Below are positions 21,790 through 32,913 of a stretch of DNA of 64,000 bases, piece after piece. The stretch is taken from the NCBI GenBank assembly GCA_951812925.1, contig OX638368.1, positions 80,024,909 to 80,088,908 on the forward strand, written 5' to 3'. The notes below the pieces were generated by a model. That model had not been told where the DNA came from and did not search any database. It saw only the letters and a program-made list of their open reading frames with translations. The translations under genes were made by a program, and so were the position numbers. The number at the start of each line of letters is the position of its first letter. Position 1 is the stretch's first letter. The stretch is from Calliopum simillimum. Taxonomy: Eukaryota; Arthropoda; Insecta; Diptera; Lauxaniidae.

Positions 21790-21942
21790 CTTATTTTCAC
21801 TTGAAGTTCTTTTTGATTTTCCACTCTCTACATCACATGACCTTGAATTATGGCGAGTATTGGTGCCTGTGACACGTGCTCCTTGCAAAATAAAGCGGCG
21901 CAATGAAAAACTTTGGCGATTCATTCCACTTCTTTTTGACAT
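21790..21942 (-). CDS. Candidate first coding exon of an unknown gene
   Basis: On the minus strand an ATG (AAAATGTCAAAA context) opens exactly 51 codons, MSKRSGMNRQSFSLRRFILQ through GKSKRTSSENK. They end at a strong donor AAG|GTATGT in phase 0. The peptide is basic and Ser/Arg-rich with no recognised domain. It lies 35 bp from the Tc1/LINE junction. It may be a real host exon, a transposon exon, or chance; composition and donor quality favour coding slightly. Confidence 0.35.
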
Positions 21943-22036
21943 TTTATATACAATATCTAAAATTTTATCAAGAAAATTAGAAAACGGTATATAGTCCAGA
22001 AGGCTTATAGGTCGAAATATTTTTAAGAAAATAAAA

Positions 22037-22438
22037 GGGTGTTAGAAAATAAAGCCCAAAAAAACGAAATAACGCCCAAAAAATAAAATGACGTAATAAC
22101 GCCCAAAAATTTGGGCATTATTTGGTTTTTTTTTTTTTGGTGTTATCTCGTTTTTTTTATGTGATTTCGTTGTTTTTTTTTTTTTTTTGAAAACGAAATA
22201 ACGCCCAAAAACGAAAACGATGAAAATAATTTGGGCGTTATTTCGTTTTTGTTTTTAGGGGTTATTTTATATTTGTTGGACGTTATTTCGTTCTTATTTT
22301 GGGCGTTAATACGTTTAAAAAAAAAACGAAACAATGCCCAAAAAAACGAAATAAAGCTCAAATTTTTTGGGCGTTATTTCCAAAATGATTATCGCCCAAA
22401 TTTATACGAAAATCATTTCGGCGTTATTTCCTAACGCC
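22037..22438. mobile_element. 402-bp MITE with 9-bp TSD, GGGCGTTATTTCG repeats
   Basis: AAAATAAAA flanks at 22028-22036 and 22439-22447. The ends are GGGTGTTAGAAAATAAAGCC and, reversed, GGCGTTAGGAAATAACGCC. The body is made of repeated CGAAATAACGCCCAAAA and its reverse, so it folds extensively. A 9-bp duplication suggests Mutator-like integration, with the caveat that the duplicated sequence is low-complexity. Confidence 0.78.
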
Positions 22439-22517
22439 AAAATAAAATAGCAGAAATGAAAAATCGTAAGTACTGTATACTTTCAAACATAAACTTTGCG
22501 GCAGGCATTAAAATAAG

Positions 22518-23000
22518 GTGCAGTAATACTCCATTTCTGCAGTAATGGCTTTAAATTAGCAGTAATGATTTCAGAATATTATAAAAAATCGTAGTAATGA
22601 TTTTCAGACAAATTCATTATACTTTGTTGTGCGTTAACCTTATATATCCGTTGTTTTAATTGTCTAACCACTCCAATCTGGGCTAAAATGTAGCAACCAT
22701 AAAAAGTACTCGAAAACTTTACGTTTCACAGTAAAGTTAAATCAGTGTTTCATTATTTTTGTTTTCTATCAAGTCTCTAACGCATTAGTCCGGTTCCATA
22801 CTTCGTTTGAAAAGGAATTCGAATTGAGTTTGCGACTCATCAAACTTATATACTTTAAACATATTTTTGTAAATGGAAGAGAAATGGAAAATAGTGAAGA
22901 TGATGATCAATTTGAAAAAAAGAGAAACTATTAATTTTCAATTTTGAGTTAGACTCGGTACGGTGTTTTCCGAAATAATAATAATATATCTATATTTATA
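22518..23000 (+). repeat. Diverged copy of the 8094-8633 family
   Basis: Shares with 8094-8633 the direct GCAGTAATNNCTT repeats near the start, GATTTCAGAATATT, GTAGCAACCA and CTTTAAACATATTTTT. The 3' boundary is not clear. Confidence 0.68.
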
Positions 23001-24606
23001 TAATCGCTCAATAAAGATTTTCTTATTTGAATAATTTTTGGCTTGATTTCTGTAATTTAATATTAATCATGTCACAACAATTTTATTAAGTTAGAGTTTA
23101 TTTCAATCAAAAAGTTATTATAATTAAAAGAAAGACAAAATATAGAAAATATTACAAAAGCGTTGTCGTTGATTCAATCGCGACTGACTGATACATAAAT
23201 TGACATCAGGATTCCATTTTAAGAAAATAGTATGCAGAGTTGCATAATAAGTAAAAAGTAGGTTGACAGCTCGGCCTATTCTGACATGGAATCGTCCTCG
23301 ACTCCCTCGTAAGATTCTTCATCAGGATATCCAACATTGGTGGATTCTGGCACCACGGTTTGATTTTGTCGGTTGCATATATGGATGAGAATTTTCTTGA
23401 CGTTATGACCCATTTACACCGAAGATTTATGAGGCGATTTACTGCTATTTTGAGATTTAGCTCTATATCTTGCCATATGTCGTCACGTGATTAAAAATGC
23501 AAAATTATATCTACTTCCAACGTGATTTAATTGATATCTTCGAATAAATCTGAACAGGGCTACCGATTTTGGTTATTTTCAAGCATATCTCTCTAAACTT
23601 TGATAATTTTTAAATTTTGTTGACGTTGACTATGTCATTTAATTGTTAATTTTTGTCAGAAAAGCAAAGAAAAACGTAAGTTTTGTATTTATTATCATGA
23701 ATAGCTCTTTTATTATTATTTTTTGATTAGCTACACAAATGGAAATGGAGAGGAAACGCTCAAGAAACCACACAGCAAAGTTCGACTCGTACACCCAAGC
23801 AAATGTCTTTGTAAGGATAATGTCATATAGATGGTGGTGCTCTTTGTCAGTTCTTCATAATTATGGAATAAAAGTATCTTTTGTTTTCAAATTGGCACCG
23901 TTTATTTATGATTTTTTGCAAGATTTGTATGGAATACACAATGAAATTATCTATTGTGTTATATTAAATACTATGATTTTTCGATATTAATTGCGTTTAC
24001 ATTCTTGTTGTTTGTACTAATATGTTCCAACTTAGATTTTGGTTATTTAATAAATGTTTAAATAGACCTAATTTCGGAGATATAGCAGTTGGAACCTCTG
24101 AGGTTCCAGCGACATTTGTTGTTGTTATTAATTCCCTGTGTCCCATATGTTACAAAAATTGGATAGGTGTCTCTATAGTAAACTTGTGCAAAACAGCTTT
24201 ATTCCAAAGATGCAGAGTTTTATCACGTAAACCAGACAATTAGCTGTCATTTGATGAAAGAAAAATATCGCTGATGAAATGAGAATGTCCATACACACGT
24301 ATTTGTGCGAAAACAACTTTGGTATCTTCGTCGCGTGCCAACTTCCAAACTATGACTTTTTACGAAATGCAAAAAATAAAAGTATCAGAATCTTTTTGCT
24401 GGTGGCAATTTGGGTAACCCAACCATTGCAGTCCATCAGGATTCCGCGTTTCAAACTCATAGACGGTTTTTAATTAAGTTGAAATTTGTTTATTTTTTTA
24501 TGAGCACATAAATATTCTAAGTATGTAAATAAAAACAAATGTCATTCATTAATTGACATTTACTGTCAAAAATAAATCCCTTTCGGCCAGTGTAAACGGG
24601 TAGGAT
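23001..24606. other. Mostly unassigned; one minus-strand acidic ORF tail
   Basis: On the minus strand 23276-23380 reads RQNQTVVPESTNVGYPDEES, then YEGVEDDSMSE and a stop. It looks like an acidic protein C-terminus, but upstream frames are closed and no family is recognised. Other frames (23739, 24022, 24279) show no supported domain. Confidence 0.35.
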
Positions 24607-25003
24607 TTAGCAACGAGATTTATTTATATCTTCATAGCTAAATCTTTGGTGTAAACATAGTATTACTTGAATACCAGGGACATCCTCAATTAGATATCGG
24701 TCGTTGCCTACAGCTTTCTTATATATATACACGATACTTCGGCTCCAACTTACGGGATTCTCCCGTTGCAGCAGGTTCGTTTGCGAGGACAATCAGATCG
24801 TTTTCGTGGTAAACAGTCTGGGTCGCGTGCTTCTTATTGAAACGTTTTTCCCAGCGTTCGCGCTGTTTTAATATTTTTGGGGCTTGTTCTCGTTTTTCAA
24901 TGATAGGGCCGGCAGGTGTCTCATTAATCGTATCGTCATGGATAGCAGCAATTGATAGATTAACGTCTTGGGAGTATATTCCCAAAGTTTCATGACTCAA
25001 CAC
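24607..25003 (-). pseudogene. Ty3/gypsy pol, integrase C-terminal scrap
   Basis: Two overlapping minus-strand frames read ILKQRERWEKRFNKKHATQT and ENDLIVLANEPAATGESRKL with EPKYR, then, after a shift, GNDRYLIEDVPGIQV. The pattern R-x-R-x5-FN-KxH, GDxVxV, P-ATG-ESxKLxPKYRGPY and LGNDRYxxxDxPG is the C-terminal DNA-binding part of gypsy integrases. Nothing else of this copy is present. It is separate from the 31-35 kb gypsy, which lacks this region. Confidence 0.8.
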
Positions 25004-25960
25004 TAAATATTATGGAAAATATGATTGATTGAACCAGCGCGCTCGGGCGCGCTTTGTGTGCGAACTCAAACTTTAAATCGTTTTTTCTCAAAACTATGGT
25101 TTTAAAATCGCGGTACACGATTGCGAAAATTTTTGATTTCTAAAAAGTGTTTTGCAGATTATAAATTGAACGAGTGCATGAATGTCTGAAATTGTGGAAA
25201 AAAAGTTATTTTATACACTTTTAGCCCCATTTAGCGACAAAAAATGACGAAAAAATAGCACTTTTTTTTCAAAACGTGATTTCAATATTGTAGAATCGAA
25301 TTTTTTGGAGTTGCAGACATTCATGCACTCAGGGGAACCCTGCTGAATAATAAAAAAATTTTGTTTTATGTTTCAGATAAAAACTTTGGGCTCCACAATG
25401 TACCGCGATAAATCCGTCAGCCGCGCCATGCCACACGCGACATTTAATAAGTCCGCCATTTTGTCATTTTAGTTTTTGAAAAAATGTTTTTTTTATAGTT
25501 CAAACATGTTCTTAAATATATGCAAAAAATTATTTGTGTGTGTTTTTATTTTCCGAGTGAAAAAAAATCCCGAAAAACAACTACTTTTTGACGTGTTACA
25601 TGAGAAGCCCCACTTAAGTGCAGAAAAAAACTAAAAATTGCAGAGTGGATTTTTCTACGACAGATGTGTTCTTAACAGTGAATATAATTTAATAAAAAAA
25701 AAAAATGATTTTAAAAGTCAACACAGTGTGTTGAAGTTTTATAAGTAGATGAGTATTTTTTATTCAAAAATTGTAAATTTTTAATAGAAAAAATGTAATG
25801 GATCCTCACGAGTCCCAATTTTCTCTACCAAAAATTCTCATAAATGAAATCTTTTTGTAACTAAAACTGCAAAATTTGGCTCCAAACATTTCCTACTGGC
25901 AAAATAGCTGCACTTTTTTCTGACGCCTATACATGTGATATCACTAGACAACAGCCAAAA
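25004..25960. other. AT-rich repetitive sequence, no gene
   Basis: Contains GCGCGCTCGGGCGCGC (a small GC palindrome at 25037-25052) and blocks ATTCATGCACTC / GAGTGCATGAATGTC in inverted orientation (25161-25175 and 25318-25330). No coding frame is supported. Confidence 0.45.
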
Positions 25961-26977
25961 TGTAACATTTTGCAGACCATATTTTCTAAACTAATTTGAG
26001 GTCGCTGAGTCCGAAAATCGCATTTATTTTTTTTTCCTAGGGGCCGTTCTCGAGATAATCGACCTTTTCAATTTTTGAGGTTATAGCTCCATTTTTTCGA
26101 ATATATTTTGAGAAAACCAATTTCGATCGAATATGTTTTTACAGTATTATAGAGAAAAATTCCTAAACTTCCAACTGGTGTTCCAATATCTAAGATCCGA
26201 TTCAAATTGGCTGAGTTATAGCAACGTAAAGTTCATTTTTATAGTAGTTTTTTACACTTTTTCGTGCTTAAGCCAAATTAAACACGGTGTTTTTGCTAGT
26301 AGCTTATACAAATATATATTTTTTATATTTTAGTTCAATAGCGTATTTAATTGCAAACATCTGGAGTTCAATTTTAGCAAAATCGGATGATTTTTTAAAA
26401 AGTTATTAAGGTTTTAGTGAAATAAGACCATTTCGATTTTCATAGAAAAAATTAATTTTTTCAACAAAAATTAAAAAAGCAATTTGTGTTTTCTATGAAA
26501 ATCGAAATGGTCTTATTTCACTAAAACCTTAATAACTTTTTAAAAAATCATCCGATTTTGCTAAAATTGAACTCCAGATATTTGCAATTAAATACGCTAT
26601 TGAACTAAAATATAAAAAATATATATTTGTATAAGCTACTAGCAAAAACACCGTGTTTAATTTGGCTTAAGCACGAAAAAGTGTAAAAAACTACTATAAA
26701 AATGAACTTTACGTTGCTATAACTCAGCCAATTTGAATCGGATCTTAGATATTGGAACACTTGTTGAAAGTTTAGGAATTTTTCTCTATAATACTGTAAA
26801 AACATATTCGATCGAAATTGGTTTTCTCAAAATATGTTCGAAAAAATGGAGCTATAACCTCAAAAATTGAAAAGGTCGATTATCTCGAGAACGGCCCCTA
26901 GGAAAAAAAAATAAATGCGATTTTCGGACTCAGCGACCTCAAATTAGTTTAGAAAATATGGTCTGCAAAATGTTACA
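25961..26977. repeat. Near-perfect 1-kb palindrome, ~487-bp arms, 41-bp spacer
   Basis: The left arm 25961-26447 (starting TGTAACATTTTGCAGACCAT) and right arm 26489-26977 differ at only a handful of bases, for example CAACTGGTGTTCC versus CAACAAGTGTTCC and CATCTGGAG versus ATATCTGGAG. The same 66-codon frame is therefore read on both strands. No TSD is evident (flanks CCAAAA and CACACA). Confidence 0.95.
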
Positions 26978-26990
26978 CACACATATTAGA

Positions 26991-27825
26991 GTTATTCACG
27001 ATCTAGAGTAACGAGCTGAGTAACAGGGTAAAAGTGCACTCAGTTACTCTGAATAGTGAGCATACTCAATACTTTGCACGTATATTTGCTTTTTGTTTCT
27101 CAAAATAATCTTAGCTGACAACAAAAAAAAAATTTTTAAATGAATATTTTTCTCCCATTCAAATTTTTATTTTTGATGAACGAAAATTGCCTCTCAATCA
27201 TAAACAAATTCAAACGTTTCTATAGAAATAGAAATAGTAAAAAAAAGGCAAAAGTGTAAGATTATTTTACACTAGAAAATAGCTTGACTAAAAGGGTAAA
27301 AGAGTAACAGAGTAACTTACGTATATTAGAGGTATTCACGATCTAGAGTAACGTCCTGAGTAACAGAGTAACAGGGTAATAGTGCACAACCACAACAACA
27401 AAATATACGTAAGTTACTCTGTTACTCTTTTACCCTTTTAGTCAAGGTATTTTCTAGTGTAAAATAATCTTACACTTTTGCCTTTTTTTTACTATTTCTA
27501 TTTCTATAGAAACGTTTGAACTTGTTTATGATTGAGAGGCAATTTTCGTTCATCAATAATAAAAATTTGAATGAGAGCAAAATATTCAATTAAAAAAATT
27601 TTTTTTTTGTTGGCAGCTAAAATTATTTTGAGAAACAAAAAGCAAATATAAGTGCAAAGTATTGAGTATGCTCACTATTCAGAGTAACTGAGTTCACTTT
27701 TACCCTGTTACTCAGCTTGTTACTCCAGATCGTGAATAACTCTATTTTGTTGTTGTGGTTGTGCACAGTTACCCTGTTACTCTGTTACTCAGGACGTTAC
27801 TCTAGATCGTGAATACCTCTATTAA
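26991..27825. repeat. Modular inverted-repeat element rich in GTTACTC
   Basis: B arms (26993-27324 and 27408-27745) pair through AGAGTTATTCACGATCT, AACTGAGTTCACTTTTACCC and TATTGAGTATGCTCACTATT. An A module (about 80 bp, AGAGGTATTCACGATCTAGA ... CAACCACAACAACAAAAT) sits at the palindrome centre (27325-27407), and an inverted A copy sits at the right end (27745-27825). Dense repeats of GAGTAACAG/CTGTTACTC suggest protein-binding or self-pairing sites. Confidence 0.8.
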
Positions 27826-28047
27826 TTATTTGTAATGTAGTGTATTTTTATTTTTTAGAGAAATCACACGGAAAAAAAAAACGAAATTAGTAGAATTTTT
27901 TACATAGGTTGGTTCATAAATACACATACTTCCTGCAAACACTTAAATTTTGAAGCAGACATAAACATATATACTCGTTACTGCCAAATGGTTGTGATAA
28001 AACTTGAAACCTTTGTCGGAATTTGACTAATTACATTTTGTTTCAGG
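27826..28047. other. Short unassigned spacer
   Basis: AT-rich, ends in a pyrimidine-rich stretch (ACATTTTGTTTCAG) that could act as a splice acceptor for the following frame. Confidence 0.35.
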
Positions 28048-28296
28048 ACCATTGGTAGTCAAAACAAAAAAAGAAGAGACAGAAACAACAGAAACACAGA
28101 AAAATTTTTCTTGAATTGCAGCAAGTACGCAGGTGATAAATTGGAAAACTATAAAAAAATACTTTCTAGAGAAAATTCTCAAATTAAGGCAAAATTTGCT
28201 CATCTATTAAGGATGAATCCTGGCCCGATGTGGCCTGCAAAATCATTTAATAAATGTAGCGAGCGCAGTAAAAGACGAAAAACTAATTATATATGA
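28048..28296 (+). CDS. Candidate C-terminal exon, unknown (one frameshift)
   Basis: After the acceptor-like TTTGTTTCAG at 28038-28047 one frame reads PLVVKTKKEETETTETQKN. A one-base shift then continues NCSKYAGDKLENYKKILSRE, AKFAHLLRMNPGPMWPAK and KCSERSKRRKTNYI, ending at 28296. The basic C-terminus and absence of low complexity suggest former coding sequence, perhaps from a transposon gene. I cannot name the family. Alternatively the exon begins later, at ATTGCAG|CAAG (28120). Confidence 0.35.
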   Translation, partial: TIGSQNKKRRDRNNRNTEKFFLNCSKYAGDKLENYKKILSRENSQIKAKFAHLLRMNPGPMWPAKSFNKCSERSKRRKTNYI

Positions 28297-28394
28297 AAAT
28301 AATAAAAAAAATAAAAAATTTTTTGAAAAACTTGAGATTTTATTGTTTTCCAGAGATTATATGTTTGAAGATCAAAAAGTTGAGGTTTCGTTAA

Positions 28395-30555
28395 TGGGAC
28401 ATTCGCTTTTCTAATTGAAACAAAAACCACTTTTTAAAAATTTTATTATGAAAAAACTTATACACACCTGTCCCCACGTGTTTTTAATAAAAAGTGCTTG
28501 CACCCAAAATGTTTTTTTGGGGAAATATGCGGAATGCCTCTAGGATCAAATATATATAGCTCTTTTTTCAAAGTGAACGGCACTTTTTCAAACCAGGGCC
28601 AAAAACCAAAAAAAAAAGTTGACTAAAACGGATACAAAAAAAGAGTATGCAGAAAGTAACCTGCTTCTCCGTAGATTAAAAAACAGTAAATTAAAAAACC
28701 CTACAAAATATCGTTTACGAGATATTGCGTTTTTACTTAATTTTTTGTGTTTCTATTAAAAAATTTAATTTTTGCGTACAAAAAAAATGATAATCAATAT
28801 ATAGAAACAAAAATAGTCAATTCTAATGTATTTTTTGATGCTAAATCCGAATCTGGTCTTAAAATTGCTCTTTCACTTCTGATTTTTGAGAAATCCTAAC
28901 CTGAAATTTTGGCATGTACGGTTTTTTCACCACTTTTGAAGTTATATAACAGGAGCAGGTAATTGTTTATCATAAAACTCGATAAAGTTTTTAAAAGTAC
29001 TATTCTTTTTCTTCAAAACTCACTTTGATTTATATCGATATCTTTTTTTTTCTCCGAAATATCGTAACCTAAAAAAGTTCAAAAAATGCATGAAAGACGC
29101 CATTGGCAACATTGGTTGATTTATATAAAAAGTTATTAAAATGATTATGGTAAATTACAAGTGATAATAATTACTTTTTACAGAAACATTCTTAAATATC
29201 ATAATCATTTTTAACAACTTTTTATTTAAATCAACCAATGTTGCCAATGGCGTCTTTCGTGCATTTTTTGAACTTTTTTTTTGGTTACGATATTTCGGAG
29301 AAAAAAAAAGATATCGATATAAATTAAAGTGAGTTTTGAAGAAAAAGAATAGTACTTTTAAAAACTTTATCGAGTTTTATGATAAACAATTACCTGCTCC
29401 TGTTATATAACTTCAAAAGTGGTGAAAAAACCTTACATGCCAAAATTTCAGTTTAGGATATCTCAAAAATTAGAAGTGATAGAGCAATTTTAAGAACAGA
29501 TTCGGATTTAACACAAAAAATACATTAGAATTGACTATTTTTGTTTCTATATATTGATCATTATTTTTTTTTGTACGCAAAAATTAAATTTTTTAATAGA
29601 AACACAAGAAATTAAGTAAAAACGCAATATCTCGTAAACGATATTTTGTAGGGTTTCAATCTACGGACAAGCAGGTTACTTTCTGCATACTCGTTTTTTT
29701 TATCCGTTTTAGTCAACTTTTTTTTTTTGGTTTTAGTATAGAGCACAGTGCTATAAAATGGGTTTTTTGGCCCTGGTTTGAAAAAGTGCCGTTCACTTTG
29801 AAAAAAGAGCTATATATGTTTGATCCTAGAGGCATTCCGCATATTTCCCCAAAAAAAGATTTTGGGTGCAAGCACTTTTTATTTAAAACACGTGGGGACA
29901 GGTGTGTATATTTATTGACAAACATTTTTTTGGAGATTGTTAAATATTGTCTAAAATATATGAAAAAATTTTTTTTTTATTTTTAGTTTCCCTTGGCTGC
30001 TGTAGAGGGCGTCATCCAAAAGTTACTTTTTAAACGGTAGAACATATTGTAGACCTCCTGTAACAGATTTTTGAAAAATTCAAAATGGATTTTATTCTTG
30101 AGACTCAAAACTATACAATAAGCCTCTAAAATTTATACTTTTTTATATTTTGAAGTTTTTGTATGAATATTTATGAAAAATGCGAAAAAATTGAGGGACT
30201 TATGTACCTCAAAAAATGCCCCGTAAAAAAAAGGGGAGGGGGGTATTTTTTAAAACTTTCGGAGGCTTATTGTTTAATATTTTTTATGAGTACTCGAATG
30301 CTTTTTGGTGTTTTAAAATCGGTCGAGTAGGTTCGGAGAAAAATGTCCTACCAGTTTGAAAAGTAACTTTTGGAGGACGCCCTCTACAGCAGCCAAGGGA
30401 AACTAAAAATAAAAAAAAAAAAATTTCATATTTTTTAGACAATATTTAACAATGTCCAAAAGAAATTTTGTCAATAAATAAATATAATAGTTTTTTCATA
30501 ATAAAATTTTTAAAAAGTGTTTTTTTTGTTTTCAATTACAAAAGTGAATGTCCCC
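28395..30555. mobile_element. Foldback element with TTAA target duplication
   Basis: TTAA at 28391-28394 and 30556-30559 brackets ends TGGGACATTCGCTTTT and, reversed, GGGGACATTCACTTTT. The arms pair over about 0.76 kb (CACCTGTCCCCACGTG, TTGGGTGCAAGCACTTTTTA, GGCATTCCGCATATTTCCCC, TACTTTCTGCATACTC, GTTTACGAGATATTGCG) to an apex near 29160-29190. The right arm alone contains the nested inverted repeat at 29910-30478. No transposase is seen; TTAA suggests piggyBac-type mobilisation. Confidence 0.88.
29910..30478. mobile_element. Nested inverted-repeat insertion in the foldback right arm
   Basis: The left arm TTTATTGACAAACATTTTTT ... TTAGTTTCCCTTGGCTGCTG and the right arm reversed are near-identical for about 140 bp, including TAGAGGGCGTC and CAAAAGTTACTTTT. 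The counterpart position in the foldback left arm (near 28470) lacks it, and TATA-like sequence flanks it. The loop includes CGTAAAAAAAAGGGGAGGGG. Confidence 0.8.
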
Positions 30556-30559
30556 TTAA

Positions 30560-31149
30560 GTTATATTGACCTCTATTATCAATTGTTGAGAATTCAGTAT
30601 TACAGTATTACTCCAGTTAACAATACCAAAAGAATAAACCATATCAATTAAATAAGGTACAGTGATATAGAATTTTTTAAAATCTTTTTGTGATGTTTTT
30701 GTCTATAGCGCCCTCTGTGAACAAATTTTCTATTCTGTAGTCTTTCCGAACTACTCTTCTAAGTTATATGAATTGATTGACACATTGATTACTAAAATCA
30801 ATCAAGCAATATAGGACATAGAAGGCCCTAAAAGTTACTTCAATTATCATGTGTACAGCGCCATCTATTGAATATATTTCAAAATTTTAATACTATCAAA
30901 TTGTCGTTTTAGTAATATGAAAAAAAAAAAACTTTATAAGAACCAAAATCGGCTCGGTTATACAGGAACCACAAGTCCTTAAATATTTGACTTGTCTGCA
31001 GCGCCCTCTATTGACAAATTTTTTAAAACGAGTCTGTAATTGTTTTGATCGTCTGAATAATCTTAATAAAATGGCACCTCAATTTCCAAAATCGGACCAG
31101 TAGTTTCGGAGTTATTAATTTTGACAGGTTTTTAACTCAGATACCCCTA
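30560..31149. other. Unassigned; several GCGCCCTCTA motifs
   Basis: AGCGCCCTCTGTG (30707), CAGCGCCATCTATTG (30866) and CAGCGCCCTCTATTG (30998) recur in the same orientation at about 150-bp spacing. This suggests a degenerate tandem or dispersed repeat. No coding frame is supported. Confidence 0.45.
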
Positions 31150-31765
31150 TGTGCTACGTTCCGCAGGTTAAAATTGAAGATGAGTTCATTTGGTTTTGCA
31201 ATTCGCCATCTAACTGCGGTTGGGACAACAAATTTAAGTCCATCAGGTTCGTTACGGTAAAGTCGGTTATTTTGCATCTCGTAACTGCATAGTTGTCAAC
31301 CAGTCGTTAAGATTACACTTTACCTGCATAACTCGTCCATCAAGGACGACATTTTGTACAGAGTTGTCTGGGGCTCGGCTAAGAGCATCCACATGGGCTA
31401 TGCGGCTACCCTCACAATGTGATAGTTTGAAGTTAAACTCCAATGGTCTTAACCACCATCTAGCAATTTTCGGCTTTAACTCTTTTTGATCCTTAGTTTT
31501 GGCAATAGCGGCACAATCGGTCACTAAATGAAATTACTTTCCGAGGAGATAAGTAGATCCGGAAGCGTTCGAGAGCCTCTACCACGGCCAAAACCTCCAA
31601 TTCATAACTATGATAACGTTTATCGGCATCAGTACAGTGACGGCTGTAATAGAAAACGGGTCGCCAAACCTTTCCGCTGTGGGATTGTAAAAGCACCGCG
31701 GCAAGTCCAACGGCAGATGCGTCTGTGTGAACTTCGTGTTGAGCAGAGCTATCGTACAGAACCAA
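31150..31765 (-). pseudogene. Gypsy RNase H and connection
   Basis: Frames read HEVHTDASAVGLAAVLLQ (first RNase H Asp), YHSYELEVLAVVEALERFRI (catalytic Glu helix), then after a shift TDCAAIAKTKDQKELKPKIA, ARWWLRPLEFNFKLSHCEGS and IAHVDALSRAP. Downstream sequence continues RNEPDGLKFVVP before ending. The RNase H signature D-E-D is visible, but the frame is broken around 31500, so the enzyme is dead. Confidence 0.88.
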
Positions 31766-32510
31766 GACTGGATGTTTTGCATAATTTTTCAGTTAATTGC
31801 GTGAAGGCGTTTTGTTGATCTGGGCCCCATACACATTCAGTTTCTGTTTTACGTAGAAGATTTGTAAGTGGCTTTGATATCAAAGAATAATGTTCTAAAA
31901 ATTTTCTGAAAAATCCGGTGAGACCTAAGAATCTTCGTACTTCGGTGATGTTCGACGGAGTCTTTATAGCGTTCACCTTATCATCTCCCGGTGTTATACC
32001 CTTTTCGTTGATAATATGATCAAGGTGTGTAATGGTACTTTGAAGAAATCGGCATTTGTCGAGTCGAAGGGTTAACTTAAATTCGCTAAGGCAGATTAAA
32101 AACTCATTCAGTCGCAAAAGTTCTTCTTCCACCGTTTTACTCGGGATTATTACATTGTCCAGGAAAACAGGAAAACAGCAGGTGCGTTCACAAGTCCGAA
32201 CGGCATTCGGTTGTATTCATAATGACCGTTAGTCACGACAAATACGGTATATGTTTTTGACTCTTCTGCTATTTCGATTTGATGGTATACCATTCGTAAG
32301 TCCAGCGTGGTAAAATATTTGTTGTTCGATAGTTGTGCAAACTGCTCCTGCATAAAAGGCCTCGGATATGGAGTTTTTATCGTAATTTCATTGAGCAACC
32401 TATAGTTGACACAAAAGCTATGTTCGTTGTTCTTTTTCTCCACTAAAACCGTAGGAGACGCATAGGGCGAATCGGATGGGCGAATAATGTAATTTTTCAG
32501 CAAGTCATCG
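31749..32510 (-). pseudogene. Gypsy reverse transcriptase
   Basis: Blocks are IIRPSDSPYASPTVLVEKKN, CVNYRLLNEITIKTPYP, FTTLDLRMVYHQIEIAEESK and YNRMPFGLVNAPAVF. The active-site strand reads FLDN where functional enzymes have YxDD, and a frame break falls there. The thumb follows: LDKCRFLQSTITHLDHIINE, VRRFLGLTGFFRKFLEHYS. Loss of the second catalytic Asp plus the frameshift make it non-functional. Confidence 0.9.
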
Positions 32511-32913
32511 TATTTCGTTTAGCGACCGGTACTCGATACGGTTTGACGTTTACTGGTATATCAGTGTTCAGTTTAATTTCCATTTTGGCGACATTTACAT
32601 TTACATTTTCCGAGTTGTGAAATATTTTTAGCGAAGCATTTACGGTGTTAAGTCAGCAATAATTGAATATTTTTGATATCTCGAGCTGAGAAATCATCGG
32701 ACATCTCAAAGTTTACGTTTTCAATCCAACAGTCAGCTTCTTCGATCACCAAACGTTTGCCTTTTTGTCATAAAACATCTCGACCCAATAAAACTTTTTG
32801 GCTAATGGAATCGTCGTTTACTACCAGCATGTCAATTTCGTAAACGTCGTCATCAATTTGCAATTTTGCAAAGAGTTTTCTTGTGCACGTAAATTGACCT
32901 CCTGCGAACCCTT

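Noticed and set aside
23739..24473. Three consecutive plus-strand ORFs as an exon series
   Set aside because: No convincing splice sites link them and no peptide is recognisable.
26133..26805. Identical 66-codon ORFs on both strands
   Set aside because: They are a by-product of the near-perfect palindrome; codon content is AT-driven and no domain is present.
27000..27825. CRISPR-like regular repeats (GAGTAACAG)
   Set aside because: Repeats are degenerate, overlapping and inverted without unique spacers, and the genome is eukaryotic.
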